Shown piece by piece: positions 1 through 8,019 of a stretch of DNA of 42,639 nucleotides. Within the stretch, counting starts at the first letter, position 1. The number at the start of each line of letters is the position of its first letter. The stretch covers positions 1-42,639 of the forward strand of contig JBKDBG010000048.1 of assembly GCA_046314755.1 (NCBI GenBank). The letters are read 5' to 3'. The notes beneath the pieces were generated by a model that saw nothing but the letters and a program-made list of their open reading frames with translations, had not been told where the DNA came from and searched no databases. This DNA is from UBA6183 sp046314755. GTDB taxonomy: Bacteria > Bacteroidota > Bacteroidia > UKL13-3. The translations under genes were made by a program, and so were the position numbers.

Positions 1-1251
1 ACCAACAGGATACGTTGGACCAAAGGTTAATTTTCCCGGACGAACAATAGCTTGGTTCCAGCTTAAATACGTGGTATCAAAACGAGGAATGTTCGGATAC
101 ACATCCGTATCTTTTGCAGTGACAGTAAAACATAAGTTCTCTCCGGCACAAACCGTATGGTTCACTTTGGGTCGACCAAAGGCTAAAGATGGATTGGTAG
201 CCAGCCTTGGCGGATTATTGTTCGGACAGGAGACGACATAAATCTGTAAGTCACGCTGCGTAATACCTGCAAGCACCGGATTGCCATTATTATCGTACGT
301 CCATTGTTTAATAAACACATTTAAATCACCATAAATTAAATTGGTGGTATTGTTCACCGGATTGAAACTGATATCACCGTTAACAGAATCAATAATAACA
401 TAAGGGCCATTAGGCTGAGGATAGTTGATGTGCGGTACCGCTGTTGAGTTTAAAGGAAAAGGATACACAGCACTAAAGGGCGCTTGAAAAACAACCGGAC
501 CACCGCCCTGTTGCAATGCGGGACCAATTTCATAGGTAAGGGAATCATTATCCGGATCAACAGCACCCATGTTAAAAATATATTCTTGACCTGAACATAC
601 AACTGCTACAGGTTCGTTTTTCATTTTCGGTGAATTATTAATACAAGGCGTACCCGAACGATTAAAAATATTAATGGTAGCTTGAATACGGAACGTTTGA
701 TTCACCGAACCTTGCAAATTAGTAATGCCTGCATTTCTATTTCCGGTCTCATAATAAACATCCCAAAACGCACATGTATTTGGAGTGTTTAATGTTGGAA
801 GATTCATATTCAGTATTCCTTGAAAAACCCATTTTTCAACGGAAGGATTGTAAGGACCGGGGGTTACTGTACCCAAGTTGGTACATCCATTTTTAGCAAT
901 ATTGCCACATATAGCAATATTTGCTTTACCAATATCTTCAACCAATTGCAAAGTTAAATTTGCATTCACCACATTGGGCGTTGCAACACAACCCGGAGGA
1001 TTTAAGGTAGGATTTGGACGAGCCACTAAACCGGGAGTTAATGCACTTCCCAATACTGGTTGAGAATAACAAGAGGCACAACCTCCGCAATCTCGATAAA
1101 GGGTTAAGGTAACTCTCCATGTTCTTGTACCGATACATTCGTATTCAATATCACCACCCACAAAATGAGTTGCGGATGCAGAAGTAATAAGTGTACCCAG
1201 TACAATTACCAGGAACCATTTTTTAAGATCTAGTAAAATTAAAGTTTTCAT
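1..1251 (-). CDS. Large secreted surface protein, N-terminal 417 residues (runs off left edge)
   Basis: An open frame starts at ATG 1251-1249 and stays open for 417 codons to base 1, so the C-terminus lies outside the window. The N-terminus MKTLILLDLKKW followed by a hydrophobic stretch and SASA looks like a signal peptide, cleaved near residue 27. The mature start THFVGGDIEYECIG, then TLTLYRDCGGC, is the recognisable opening of large Bacteroidota extracellular proteins that usually carry Ig/PKD-like repeats and a gliding-motility-associated (T9SS type B) C-terminal domain. That ending cannot be seen here. Many cysteines (CGGCASC, CVA, CGN, CTN, CPNNNPP, CAGENLC) suggest an extracellular, disulfide-containing fold. 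A TAnnTTTG box lies about 40 bases upstream. The call as a secreted surface protein is firm; its function is unknown. Confidence 0.8.
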   Translation of the reverse strand, partial: MKTLILLDLKKWFLVIVLGTLITSASATHFVGGDIEYECIGTRTWRVTLTLYRDCGGCASCYSQPVLGSALTPGLVARPNPTLNPPGCVATPNVVNANLTLQLVEDIGKANIAICGNIAKNGCTNLGTVTPGPYNPSVEKWVFQGILNMNLPTLNTPNTCAFWDVYYETGNRNAGITNLQGSVNQTFRIQATINIFNRSGTPCINNSPKMKNEPVAVVCSGQEYIFNMGAVDPDNDSLTYEIGPALQQGGGPVVFQAPFSAVYPFPLNSTAVPHINYPQPNGPYVIIDSVNGDISFNPVNNTTNLIYGDLNVFIKQWTYDNNGNPVLAGITQRDLQIYVVSCPNNNPPRLATNPSLAFGRPKVNHTVCAGENLCFTVTAKDTDVYPNIPRFDTTYLSWNQAIVRPGKLTFGPTYPVG

Positions 1252-1289
1252 AGGCTTAGGCTTTTAGGTTTACACCGAGTTTGATAGTT

Positions 1290-1297
1290 CAAAACTA
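1290..1297 (-). promoter_or_regulatory. Candidate -7 promoter box of the left-edge surface protein gene
   Basis: On the minus strand the bases read TAGTTTTG, an exact match to the Bacteroidota -7 consensus TAnnTTTG. The box ends 38 bases before the ATG at 1251, giving a leader of roughly 30 bases. I see no convincing -33 TTTG at the expected spacing, so this is a motif match only. Confidence 0.4.
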
Positions 1298-1383
1298 CTT
1301 TGGTGTTTACTAAATATTTTCCTAAACCCTTGTCGGACGTGCGTTTTTAAGAATCTGTTTGGTTAATTTTTTCTTACTGCATT

Positions 1384-2007
1384 TTATCTGCGCATCAATT
1401 TGAATCCGATTTCTCGTCCATAACCACGCATCATGGCAAGATTAATCCAGAAGAAAGCAAACTGCTCCATCAATTGAAATTTATCATTTCCGCCTACATC
1501 ATAACAAGTTTCAAATCCGGCATCAATAGCTAATTGGTGCACCAATTTTTTAGCAGGCTCATCATCACCTGCCATAAACATATCAATTGCCATGGTTTGA
1601 TACATGGTGTTTTTCATGTTATTAAATCCGGTGGTATTAAAGCATTTTATCACTAGTTTAGTTTGGGTATGTGCAAGAATAGCTTCTGCTGTGTTACTAA
1701 AACCTTCAGGACCTCTGCCCATAACAACGTTCATGGCATCAATAATTATTTTTCCATCTGTGTTTCCTAATGCTTTAGTAACCTCTATTACTAATGGAGC
1801 AGGTACGGCCATCAAAATAACATCCGCTTGTTGAACGGCATCAATAATGGGTAAAGCTTGTATACCTTTTATCTCAAGCAGATGTTTACCTTTAAAATCA
1901 TTTACGTTACGCACACCCAACATAATTTGATGTCCTGCTTGTACCCACTTTTCTGCTAATGCAGCACCAACATTTCCGGTGCCAATAATTGCAATGTTAT
2001 ATTTCAT
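1384..2007 (-). CDS. NADPH-dependent F420 reductase-like / NAD(P)-binding oxidoreductase
   Basis: A 207-residue protein beginning MKYNIAIIGTGNVGAALAEKW, a Rossmann glycine motif (GTGNVG) at residues 9-14 followed by a basic LGVRN segment that could contact an NADPH phosphate. The NAD(P)-binding fold, the IIDAMNV segment and the overall size match the F420-oxidoreductase/ProC-like family (PF03807). In Bacteroidota such proteins are usually of unknown substrate, and coenzyme F420 is not expected, so an NADPH-linked reductase acting on another substrate is likelier. The ATG overlaps the TGA stop of the upstream OsmC gene (ATGA, 2004-2007), so the two are translationally coupled. The pairing suggests a redox or detoxification role, but that is inference. 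Confidence 0.8.
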   Translation of the reverse strand: MKYNIAIIGTGNVGAALAEKWVQAGHQIMLGVRNVNDFKGKHLLEIKGIQALPIIDAVQQADVILMAVPAPLVIEVTKALGNTDGKIIIDAMNVVMGRGPEGFSNTAEAILAHTQTKLVIKCFNTTGFNNMKNTMYQTMAIDMFMAGDDEPAKKLVHQLAIDAGFETCYDVGGNDKFQLMEQFAFFWINLAMMRGYGREIGFKLMRR

Positions 2008-2423
2008 AATGCGTTGATGAATTGATAATTTAATTGAATGTTTGTACGGAGTAGTTTAGAGACCGGACAATTTAATTTTGCATCATTTACCACCTCTTCA
2101 AATTCAGCCTCACTTATCCCCATCACAGTAGCATTTAAGTGTAATGTTGATGATTGAACAACTCCATTTTCTAAAAATACATCACAGGTAGTTTCAAGAT
2201 TGATTGGAGTGTATCCTTTTGCTCCCAAGTTGAAACACAACTTCATGGTAAAACAGCCTGCATGAGCAGCTGCAATTAATTCTTCGGGATTGGTACCAAC
2301 TCCATTTTCAAAACGTGAATAAAATGAATATTGTGTTTGATTTAATACGGTACTTTGTGTGGTGAGATGGCCTTTGCCTTCCTTCCCGCTTCCTTGCCAA
2401 ACGGCAGTTGCATTTCGTTTCAT
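2004..2423 (-). CDS. OsmC/Ohr-family peroxiredoxin
   Basis: A 139-residue protein of the OsmC family, which reduces organic hydroperoxides with two active cysteines in the cytoplasm. Both are present: the first in AAHAGCFTMKLC near residue 57 and the second in LNCPVSKLL near residue 119. The start MKRNATAVWQGSGKEGKGHLTT and the segment GTNPEELIAAAHAGC are typical of the OsmC rather than the Ohr branch. The start is ATG 2423-2421. The gene ends in TGA at 2004-2006, inside the ATG of the downstream NAD(P)-binding protein, so they form a two-gene operon. It is preceded by the desaturase terminator, so its promoter must lie in 2424-2539. Confidence 0.9.
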   Translation of the reverse strand: MKRNATAVWQGSGKEGKGHLTTQSTVLNQTQYSFYSRFENGVGTNPEELIAAAHAGCFTMKLCFNLGAKGYTPINLETTCDVFLENGVVQSSTLHLNATVMGISEAEFEEVVNDAKLNCPVSKLLRTNIQLNYQFINAL

Positions 2424-2539
2424 AAGTGGTTGTTTTTGAATACAAAATTTATGATTTAAAAGCGGAAATGTAAATTATGGATACTTACTTTTTAGAAAGT
2501 ATTGCAAAAGTAGGGCACCTCAGGCGTGTTTATGCATAA

Positions 2540-2570
2540 AAAAAGGCTGTCAGAAATTGACAGCCTTTTT
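2540..2570 (-). terminator. Rho-independent terminator of the desaturase gene
   Basis: A perfect 13-bp stem (2540-2552 with 2558-2570, core GGCTGTCA/TGACAGCC) around a 5-nt loop, with an A-run on one side and a T-run on the other. On the minus strand it lies 18 bases past the desaturase stop and ends in a U-tract. Its AT flanks would let it work in both directions. Confidence 0.85.
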
Positions 2571-2588
2571 CAAAAAATAAGATATGTC

Positions 2589-3704
2589 TTAAATGGCATC
2601 GTTAAAATCAGGAACGATTTTACCAATACGTTTTAATATTCTAATGTGAGAACGAAGCGCGCTAAAAAAGGACTCATTTTCGTGATAAGGCAAATTAAAT
2701 TCTTTAGCCGTTTGTTGCACGATTGTTGAAATTGCCGGATAATGGATGTGCGAAATTTTTGGAAACAAATGATGTTCAATCTGAAAATTCAAACCACCAA
2801 CATACCAAGATAACCACTTGTTCTTTTTAGAGAAGTTAACGGTAGTTTGTAATTGATGTATTGCCCATTCATTCTCAATCACACCTTCTTCATTCGGCAA
2901 TGGAAACTCTGTGCCTTCAACGGTATGTGCCAATTGAAATACAGTTGTTAAAATGTTACCGGCCACAAAGTGCATCAATAAAAAGCCAGATAATACTTGT
3001 AGAAAAGGCATATCCCAAACTAAAACAGGTAAGCCCCAAACTATTCCCAAATACCCTACTTTAACAGCAACGATTTTCCAAAATACAATTACATTTTCTT
3101 TGCGTGAACGGTTATTTACACCTTCACGGATAAACTGGAAGAATTGAGCGAAGTCTTTTACAAAAACCCAATTTAACGTAATCAAACCATAAAAGAAAAA
3201 AGCATAAATCCACTGAAACCTGTGAATGAAACTTACTTTGTAATGAGGAGAGAATTTTAATATACCTCTGTCTCCAATATCATCATCTGCATGGGTAACA
3301 TTGGTAAAGGTATGATGAAGCACATTGTGTTGTAAACGCCAATTTAAAATTGAACCGCCACACATGTTCAGTGTAAAACTCATCAAGGCGTTTACTTTTT
3401 GACTTTGTGAATAAGAGCCGTGATTTGCATCATGCATCACACTCATACCCACTCCGGCCATAGCAAGACCCATTACAAACCATAAAATTAAGCTCCACGG
3501 GAACGTAATAAATGGTAATGCGAAAAAGGGTAACACGTAGAAGCTAATCAATACAACTGATTTAATAATCATTTGTCGATTGGCATAACGATGAATGTTG
3601 TGTTGGGTGAAATACTCATCTACACGTTTACGAAGTGTAGTGTAAAATTTGTTGCCATTAACAGACTTAAACTTTAAATGGCTTTTGTTTTCTTGATATT
3701 GCAA
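2589..3704 (-). CDS. Membrane fatty acid (acyl-CoA type) desaturase, front-end class
   Basis: A 371-residue integral-membrane di-iron desaturase (PF00487). The three histidine boxes are visible: HDANH near residue 91, HNVLHH near 126 and QIEHH near 309. The glutamine in the third box is the hallmark of front-end (delta-5/6-like) desaturases and their bacterial relatives; the cytochrome b5 domain found in many eukaryotic members is absent, so an external electron donor is implied. Hydrophobic pairs near residues 48-85 and 200-245 fit the four-helix topology. No ATG is available near the N-terminus: a TAA stop lies three codons upstream and the first start is TTG at 3704-3702. It probably adjusts membrane fluidity; positional specificity cannot be read from sequence. 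Confidence 0.88.
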   Translation of the reverse strand: MQYQENKSHLKFKSVNGNKFYTTLRKRVDEYFTQHNIHRYANRQMIIKSVVLISFYVLPFFALPFITFPWSLILWFVMGLAMAGVGMSVMHDANHGSYSQSQKVNALMSFTLNMCGGSILNWRLQHNVLHHTFTNVTHADDDIGDRGILKFSPHYKVSFIHRFQWIYAFFFYGLITLNWVFVKDFAQFFQFIREGVNNRSRKENVIVFWKIVAVKVGYLGIVWGLPVLVWDMPFLQVLSGFLLMHFVAGNILTTVFQLAHTVEGTEFPLPNEEGVIENEWAIHQLQTTVNFSKKNKWLSWYVGGLNFQIEHHLFPKISHIHYPAISTIVQQTAKEFNLPYHENESFFSALRSHIRILKRIGKIVPDFNDAI

Positions 3705-3860
3705 TTTGGTATTTTAATTAATAACTCTAGCAAATTAGTTTAATTATTTGGTGTTTGCAAGTTAAGTTTTGTCATACATTTTAAATGGGTTAAATAGAAG
3801 ATAAACAGCATGATATTTAAAAGGCGATACAAATTTGTACAGGTTGAACAAGAAATCGGA

Positions 3861-4307
3861 TTAACAATAACAGCCTGTAAAATAATATACCAACGCTGCC
3901 ACTGTGCATCCCACCAAATGGTAACCACCATCAATTAAATACACATTGATTGGTTTTTGTAGATAAATAAAACTCATACTCATGGAGGCAAACGCGCCTA
4001 GTCCAATTGCCCAACCCGACTTTAAGCAATGCATCAACATATTGGTTGGGTTAGTATTGCACACATTACCGCACGAAGCTGCGCATACCCAACAAACTAA
4101 AGCACTTAGCAATAATCCACACATAAATGAAAGTGCAAAGAGATTACCCATATTTACGTTTTTACGCGCCTCCGGATCTATTTGAATTCCATGGCCTTTA
4201 GCCCAACTTGAACCTAGTGAAATGGGTGAATACCAAATGGCACCTAAAACAAAGTATAAAGTTCCGGCAAGTAGCACTTGCCACCAGCAATTCATAATTG
4301 TATTCAT
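3861..4307 (-). CDS. DUF1761 family membrane protein
   Basis: A 148-residue protein with four predicted transmembrane segments (about residues 8-25, 54-76, 92-112 and 124-143). The first helix followed by GAIWYSPISLGSSWAKGHG is the characteristic opening of DUF1761, a small membrane family of unknown function common in Bacteroidota. It is rich in cysteine (CVCAASCGNVCN in the loop after helix 2 and a C-terminal CYC), which is unusual for the family and may indicate metal or redox chemistry; that is speculation. The start ATG 4307-4305 is followed by a second ATG four codons later. Adjacent genes are on the same strand but separated by more than 100 bases, so it is probably transcribed alone. 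Confidence 0.78.
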   Translation of the reverse strand: MNTIMNCWWQVLLAGTLYFVLGAIWYSPISLGSSWAKGHGIQIDPEARKNVNMGNLFALSFMCGLLLSALVCWVCAASCGNVCNTNPTNMLMHCLKSGWAIGLGAFASMSMSFIYLQKPINVYLIDGGYHLVGCTVAALVYYFTGCYC

Positions 4308-4423
4308 AAGAGTAGGTTTTAGTGAAACTCAAATTTAATGGCTTTAAAGGGCATCACACATTAAAATTTGATACTATAGTTAACCCTGTAAGATTTACAT
4401 TCTTTTGAGGAAAATTGAGGTGA

Positions 4424-6361
4424 TTAGTTTAAACTAATTCCGGCAGCTACATGTTTCCAAATAGTTGCTGTGCTGTTCGATTTAGAAAGTAAAAACTTTT
4501 GTTCTGCCAATTTAGTTAACTCCTCCTCGGCTTGCTCCTTGGAGATATCCATTAAAAACGAATATTCGAATGCGGTTAAACTTGGAAACAATTTAAATAA
4601 TTCATAAGAATCGCGTTTGCGTTCATCTTTTATGGCTAATGGATATAAATCGCAAATGGCCTTTTCCAATGCGCTAAATTCTTGATAACCTTTTAAAATA
4701 ATCTCCTCACCCAAATCATTGGAAAAGATAAAGGTTGGAAGCACCTGAACATTAAGTTTAGTGGCCAAATCTAAATCCTCTTCAAATTTATAAACCGCCA
4801 GTTTACCGATATCGTCAATAAAAACCTCTTTATTCAATCCAACTTCTTTGGCAACAAGTATGAGCAATTCTAAATCAGTAATATTTTTACTTTCAACAAA
4901 CAGCAATTCCTTAATTCTACGGTGAAAATGGTAAGCTTTTACCTTACTTTGCAATTGCGCAGCTTTAATAGCTATTGATGGAGGAAAAGATGAGGCCAAA
5001 GGAGAGTTTAACCAAACATCGGGCGAAATAGGCATTGGATGTAACTCCGACATTTCTTTCCAGTGTTGTGCAGCATCACTTGGCTTTTTTATTTTATTAC
5101 CATTGTATCGCTCCCAACTTGGAAGCAACCCTCCCATATAATATTTAATTTCAAAATATTGTCCATACTCCAAAGCTAATTTCCGCAACTGTGGTTGTAC
5201 TAACCAGCATGTGGAACAAACAGGATCGGTAAAGTATAATATTTCAATCTTAGGCTTTTTAACGGTAATTACTTTCTCTCTTGTTTTTGAAATCAAAGGC
5301 AAAACAATTCCGGCATTTGTTCCCAACAAAAATTTTGCTTTGATATCTCTACCAAGTTGAATATGCTCTTTTAACAATCCTGCCCTTTTATTATAAAACA
5401 AATCACCTACTTCATTCAATGGTGTTTTGTTTAAAAACAAGTTGGCAATAAGATGTGCATCAACCAAGGCGTTTGTTGTGCCTGCGCTAGTGAATGGAAG
5501 AGCTAAATGAGCCGCATCACCAATTAAAAATATATTGTTCTTGGAAAAGGATGGCAACAAATCAAAGTCGGTTGAGCGCCATATGTAATTACTCGAAAAG
5601 TCATTACTATTTAGCACTTGTTTCACTTCATCAGGAAATAATTCCATCATTTGATAACAATGATTTTTGAGCTTTTCCGGAGTATCCGGAGTATCTGTTT
5701 CCATGCTTACATCATACTGAATAAACCACACCAACTCATCACTCGAACATGGAATCACGCCAAACGCAATGCCATTATTTTTACATAAATATTTGGTGAA
5801 TCTGTTCTGAAATTGATTAACCAAATCCTTGTTTTTAACCAGGCCCACCACCTCTTTCACTTCAACAGGCGTAAAATTAACGGTACCGATTATTTCATTT
5901 CTTACTTTAGAATGAGAGCCATCCGCACCAATAAATATATCGCCATATTCCACTTCTCCATTCGTAAATACCGCTGCAGTTGCTACTTCATTTTGATAAA
6001 TAAAGTGGGAAAATTCTCTACCATATTTAATGTTTTGCGGGTGTATAAATGAAATCAAATATTTAATTACATCTACCCTTTTCATACAAATCCACGAATC
6101 GAGTTCGGTTACTTGTATTTCGGAATCATCCGCATCTTTAAGAATAATCTTATCAATAATCTGACCCGGTATGTCGTAATCAGGATTGTATTTGGACAAT
6201 ACGTTTAAGATATGCATGGCATCAGGGTGCATTAAAAATGCATGACCCTTGTTGCTTAAACTGTCATTTCTTTCGCAGATACACACTTCCCAATCGTTGT
6301 TTTGTAAAATTGTACCCAGCGTTAATCCTGCTATTCCACTTCCAATAATCACTACTTTCAT
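4424..6361 (-). CDS. FAD-dependent monooxygenase fused to a DsbA/FrnE-like thioredoxin domain
   Basis: A 645-residue two-part protein. Residues 1 to about 355 form a group A flavoprotein monooxygenase: the FAD dinucleotide motif GSGIAGLTLG at 7-16, the GADGSHSKVR (DG) motif near 145 and GDAAHLALPF (GD motif) near 280. From about residue 375 it becomes a DsbA-superfamily domain of the FrnE/SpxH (YjbH) type: ILYFTDPVCSTCWLVQPQLR with a CSTC redox centre near 380, then YYMGGLLPSW and a helical insert with SIAIKAAQLQ. The last 70 residues (FKLFPSLTAFEYSFLMDISKEQ onward) look like the small C-terminal helical tail of that family. The ATG overlaps the aminotransferase stop (ATGA, 6358-6361). The substrate is unknown. 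The frame is continuous, so this is a true fusion in this sequence. Confidence 0.85.
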   Translation of the reverse strand: MKVVIIGSGIAGLTLGTILQNNDWEVCICERNDSLSNKGHAFLMHPDAMHILNVLSKYNPDYDIPGQIIDKIILKDADDSEIQVTELDSWICMKRVDVIKYLISFIHPQNIKYGREFSHFIYQNEVATAAVFTNGEVEYGDIFIGADGSHSKVRNEIIGTVNFTPVEVKEVVGLVKNKDLVNQFQNRFTKYLCKNNGIAFGVIPCSSDELVWFIQYDVSMETDTPDTPEKLKNHCYQMMELFPDEVKQVLNSNDFSSNYIWRSTDFDLLPSFSKNNIFLIGDAAHLALPFTSAGTTNALVDAHLIANLFLNKTPLNEVGDLFYNKRAGLLKEHIQLGRDIKAKFLLGTNAGIVLPLISKTREKVITVKKPKIEILYFTDPVCSTCWLVQPQLRKLALEYGQYFEIKYYMGGLLPSWERYNGNKIKKPSDAAQHWKEMSELHPMPISPDVWLNSPLASSFPPSIAIKAAQLQSKVKAYHFHRRIKELLFVESKNITDLELLILVAKEVGLNKEVFIDDIGKLAVYKFEEDLDLATKLNVQVLPTFIFSNDLGEEIILKGYQEFSALEKAICDLYPLAIKDERKRDSYELFKLFPSLTAFEYSFLMDISKEQAEEELTKLAEQKFLLSKSNSTATIWKHVAAGISLN

Positions 6362-7530
6362 AACACATTCAACACTTTATTCATTCGAACAAAACTTTCT
6401 TCTAATATTTCTTTTGAGGTAGCAAAGCTTATCCTAATATGACCATCGGCCCTCGATCCAAACCATTGTGATAAACCGGGAACAACAGCAACTCTTGCTT
6501 GTTCTAAAAGCAATGTTTGCATTTGTTGAGAAGTGTAACCTGTTTGGGTAATGTTTGGAAAAACCAGATAACAACCTTGCGGAGCGAAGCAGCTAAATCC
6601 ATTTAACTTATTGAGTTCATCAACACAAAAATTTCGCATAGCGGTTAGATGCTCAACAAAAGATGTCAACCAATTTTGGCAATCGTTAAGCGCAGTACTA
6701 GCAGCAACTTGAGCCAACACATTACATCCGTGTATGGTTGATTGATGTCCTGATTTTTCTAATAAAGTTTGATATAAATCTTGATTTGGAGCAATGATGG
6801 CACCAACGCGTAATCCTGCTAATCCGTAAGATTTACTGTAACCGGTAACCAATATGGTTTTATTTCTGATTTCTTCGGAAACAGAAGCAATACTCACATA
6901 CTCGCTCGGTTTAAAAACAATATCACTCCAAATTTCATCCGACAAAATCATGATGTTATGCTTCACTGCTAATTGACCAATACGCAGTAATTCATGAGCT
7001 TTAAACACTTTTCCTGTTGGGTTAAGCGGATTGCATAAACACAACATTTTGGTTTTTGGCGTAATAAGCCTTTCGAGTAATTCGTAATCTATTTCCAACT
7101 CCGGATTGGCAGGCACCGGAAATGTAACCGCATTGGCATGATTAGCCTCTACAGAGTATTTAAATAAAAAATCAACAGGATTAAATACAATGGCTTCATC
7201 GCCCGGATTTAAAAAGGTTTTACACACGGTGTAAATACCAAATGCTGCACTATCTACCGCTAAAACACAATCAGGTTGAACAGGTATATTTCGTTTGGTG
7301 ATATGAAAGTTGGCAACAGCTTCTTTAAAAAAATGATACCCCTCCGCAGGAGCATACGAAAAATATCTGTCTTGGGCATATTTAGCAATCGCTTCTGCAA
7401 TTTGAGGCGCACACGGAAAATCAGGATCAGCAGCAGTTAGCGGAATAACATCCTTTTCAACAGCAGCCCAACGTAAATTAAAAGCCCTGCTTTTTAATAA
7501 ATCAAAATTAATCTCAGCGTTCGTGAACAT
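6358..7530 (-). CDS. Class I/II PLP-dependent aminotransferase
   Basis: A 390-residue fold-type I PLP enzyme. The Schiff-base lysine is in TGYSKSYGLAGLRVG, the substrate-binding asparagine and proline in CNPLNPTGKVF and the PLP aspartate in ILSDEIWSDIVF; the C-terminal arginine is in GHIRISFA. The opening VIPLTAADPDFPCAP resembles the MalY/PatB and AspC-like branches, but I cannot assign a substrate. ATG 7530-7528 is taken as start; a TTG four codons upstream (7542) is possible. It is translationally coupled to the monooxygenase-DsbA fusion downstream, so the two probably act on the same small molecule. An inverted repeat sits 12 bases upstream of the ATG. Confidence 0.85.
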   Translation of the reverse strand: MFTNAEINFDLLKSRAFNLRWAAVEKDVIPLTAADPDFPCAPQIAEAIAKYAQDRYFSYAPAEGYHFFKEAVANFHITKRNIPVQPDCVLAVDSAAFGIYTVCKTFLNPGDEAIVFNPVDFLFKYSVEANHANAVTFPVPANPELEIDYELLERLITPKTKMLCLCNPLNPTGKVFKAHELLRIGQLAVKHNIMILSDEIWSDIVFKPSEYVSIASVSEEIRNKTILVTGYSKSYGLAGLRVGAIIAPNQDLYQTLLEKSGHQSTIHGCNVLAQVAASTALNDCQNWLTSFVEHLTAMRNFCVDELNKLNGFSCFAPQGCYLVFPNITQTGYTSQQMQTLLLEQARVAVVPGLSQWFGSRADGHIRISFATSKEILEESFVRMNKVLNVL

Positions 7531-8019
7531 AGTAATATCCAATTGATTATTGATTTAATCAATGCTTAATACTTGTCACAAGGGGGTATGTAAGTACGTA
7601 TATTTTAATCTATGGTTTATGAATTTCAACAACAAACCGATTAAATTAATACTTTATTAATCTCTAAAATACGGCCTTATTTTAAGCAGAGAAATTTTAA
7701 AAAAGACTTACTTTAAGGTAAAGTTGAATGGTGAATTACCAAAAATATCGTTGAAATAATTTGAGTTATGGCAAAATATAAATTTGTGTTATATCAAATT
7801 TTTTAAACTTTTCTGTTGAATCACCTCGAATACTAAGGCTTGCTGTAAAATTCATGAACACCCTGTTTGCTTTCTATGCAGGAATTTTAATGTATTGTTT
7901 CAGATGAAGTAATCAATTTTTTAAAAACAACTAACTATAAATCACCCCGAACATTTCTTTGAGTTTTCCTTTTAAAACTTCTTTATACCACACGCACATA
8001 GTCTACAGCAGCAAATGAA
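7531..8019. other. Gene-free intergenic stretch between mnmE and the aminotransferase
   Basis: An AT-rich gap of 489 bases. I find no ORF with family features, no tRNA-like cloverleaf and no strong terminator. It holds several short inverted repeats: TTGATTA/TAATCAA at 7543-7562, CTTGT/ACAAG at 7572-7582, ACTTTA/TAAAGT at 7710-7724 and AGTTTT/AAAACT at 7962-7979. The last could be a weak mnmE terminator. The gap must hold the end of the mnmE transcript and the promoter of the aminotransferase operon; it may also hold a small RNA or degraded gene that I cannot recognise. Confidence 0.5.
7543..7562. promoter_or_regulatory. Inverted repeat upstream of the aminotransferase operon (candidate operator)
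   Basis: Perfect 7-bp arms TTGATTA (7543-7549) and TAATCAA (7556-7562) with a 6-base spacer, 12 bases before the ATG at 7530. Its position fits a repressor site. No regulator gene is adjacent, and short AT-rich repeats occur by chance in this DNA. Confidence 0.3.

Noticed and set aside
878..1063. Plus-strand 61-residue open frame at the left edge
   Set aside because: It is antisense to the surface protein gene, which is open over the whole stretch on the minus strand.
3740..3934. Minus-strand 64-residue open frame after the DUF1761 gene
   Set aside because: It overlaps the C-terminus of the DUF1761 protein in another frame and has no recognisable domain.
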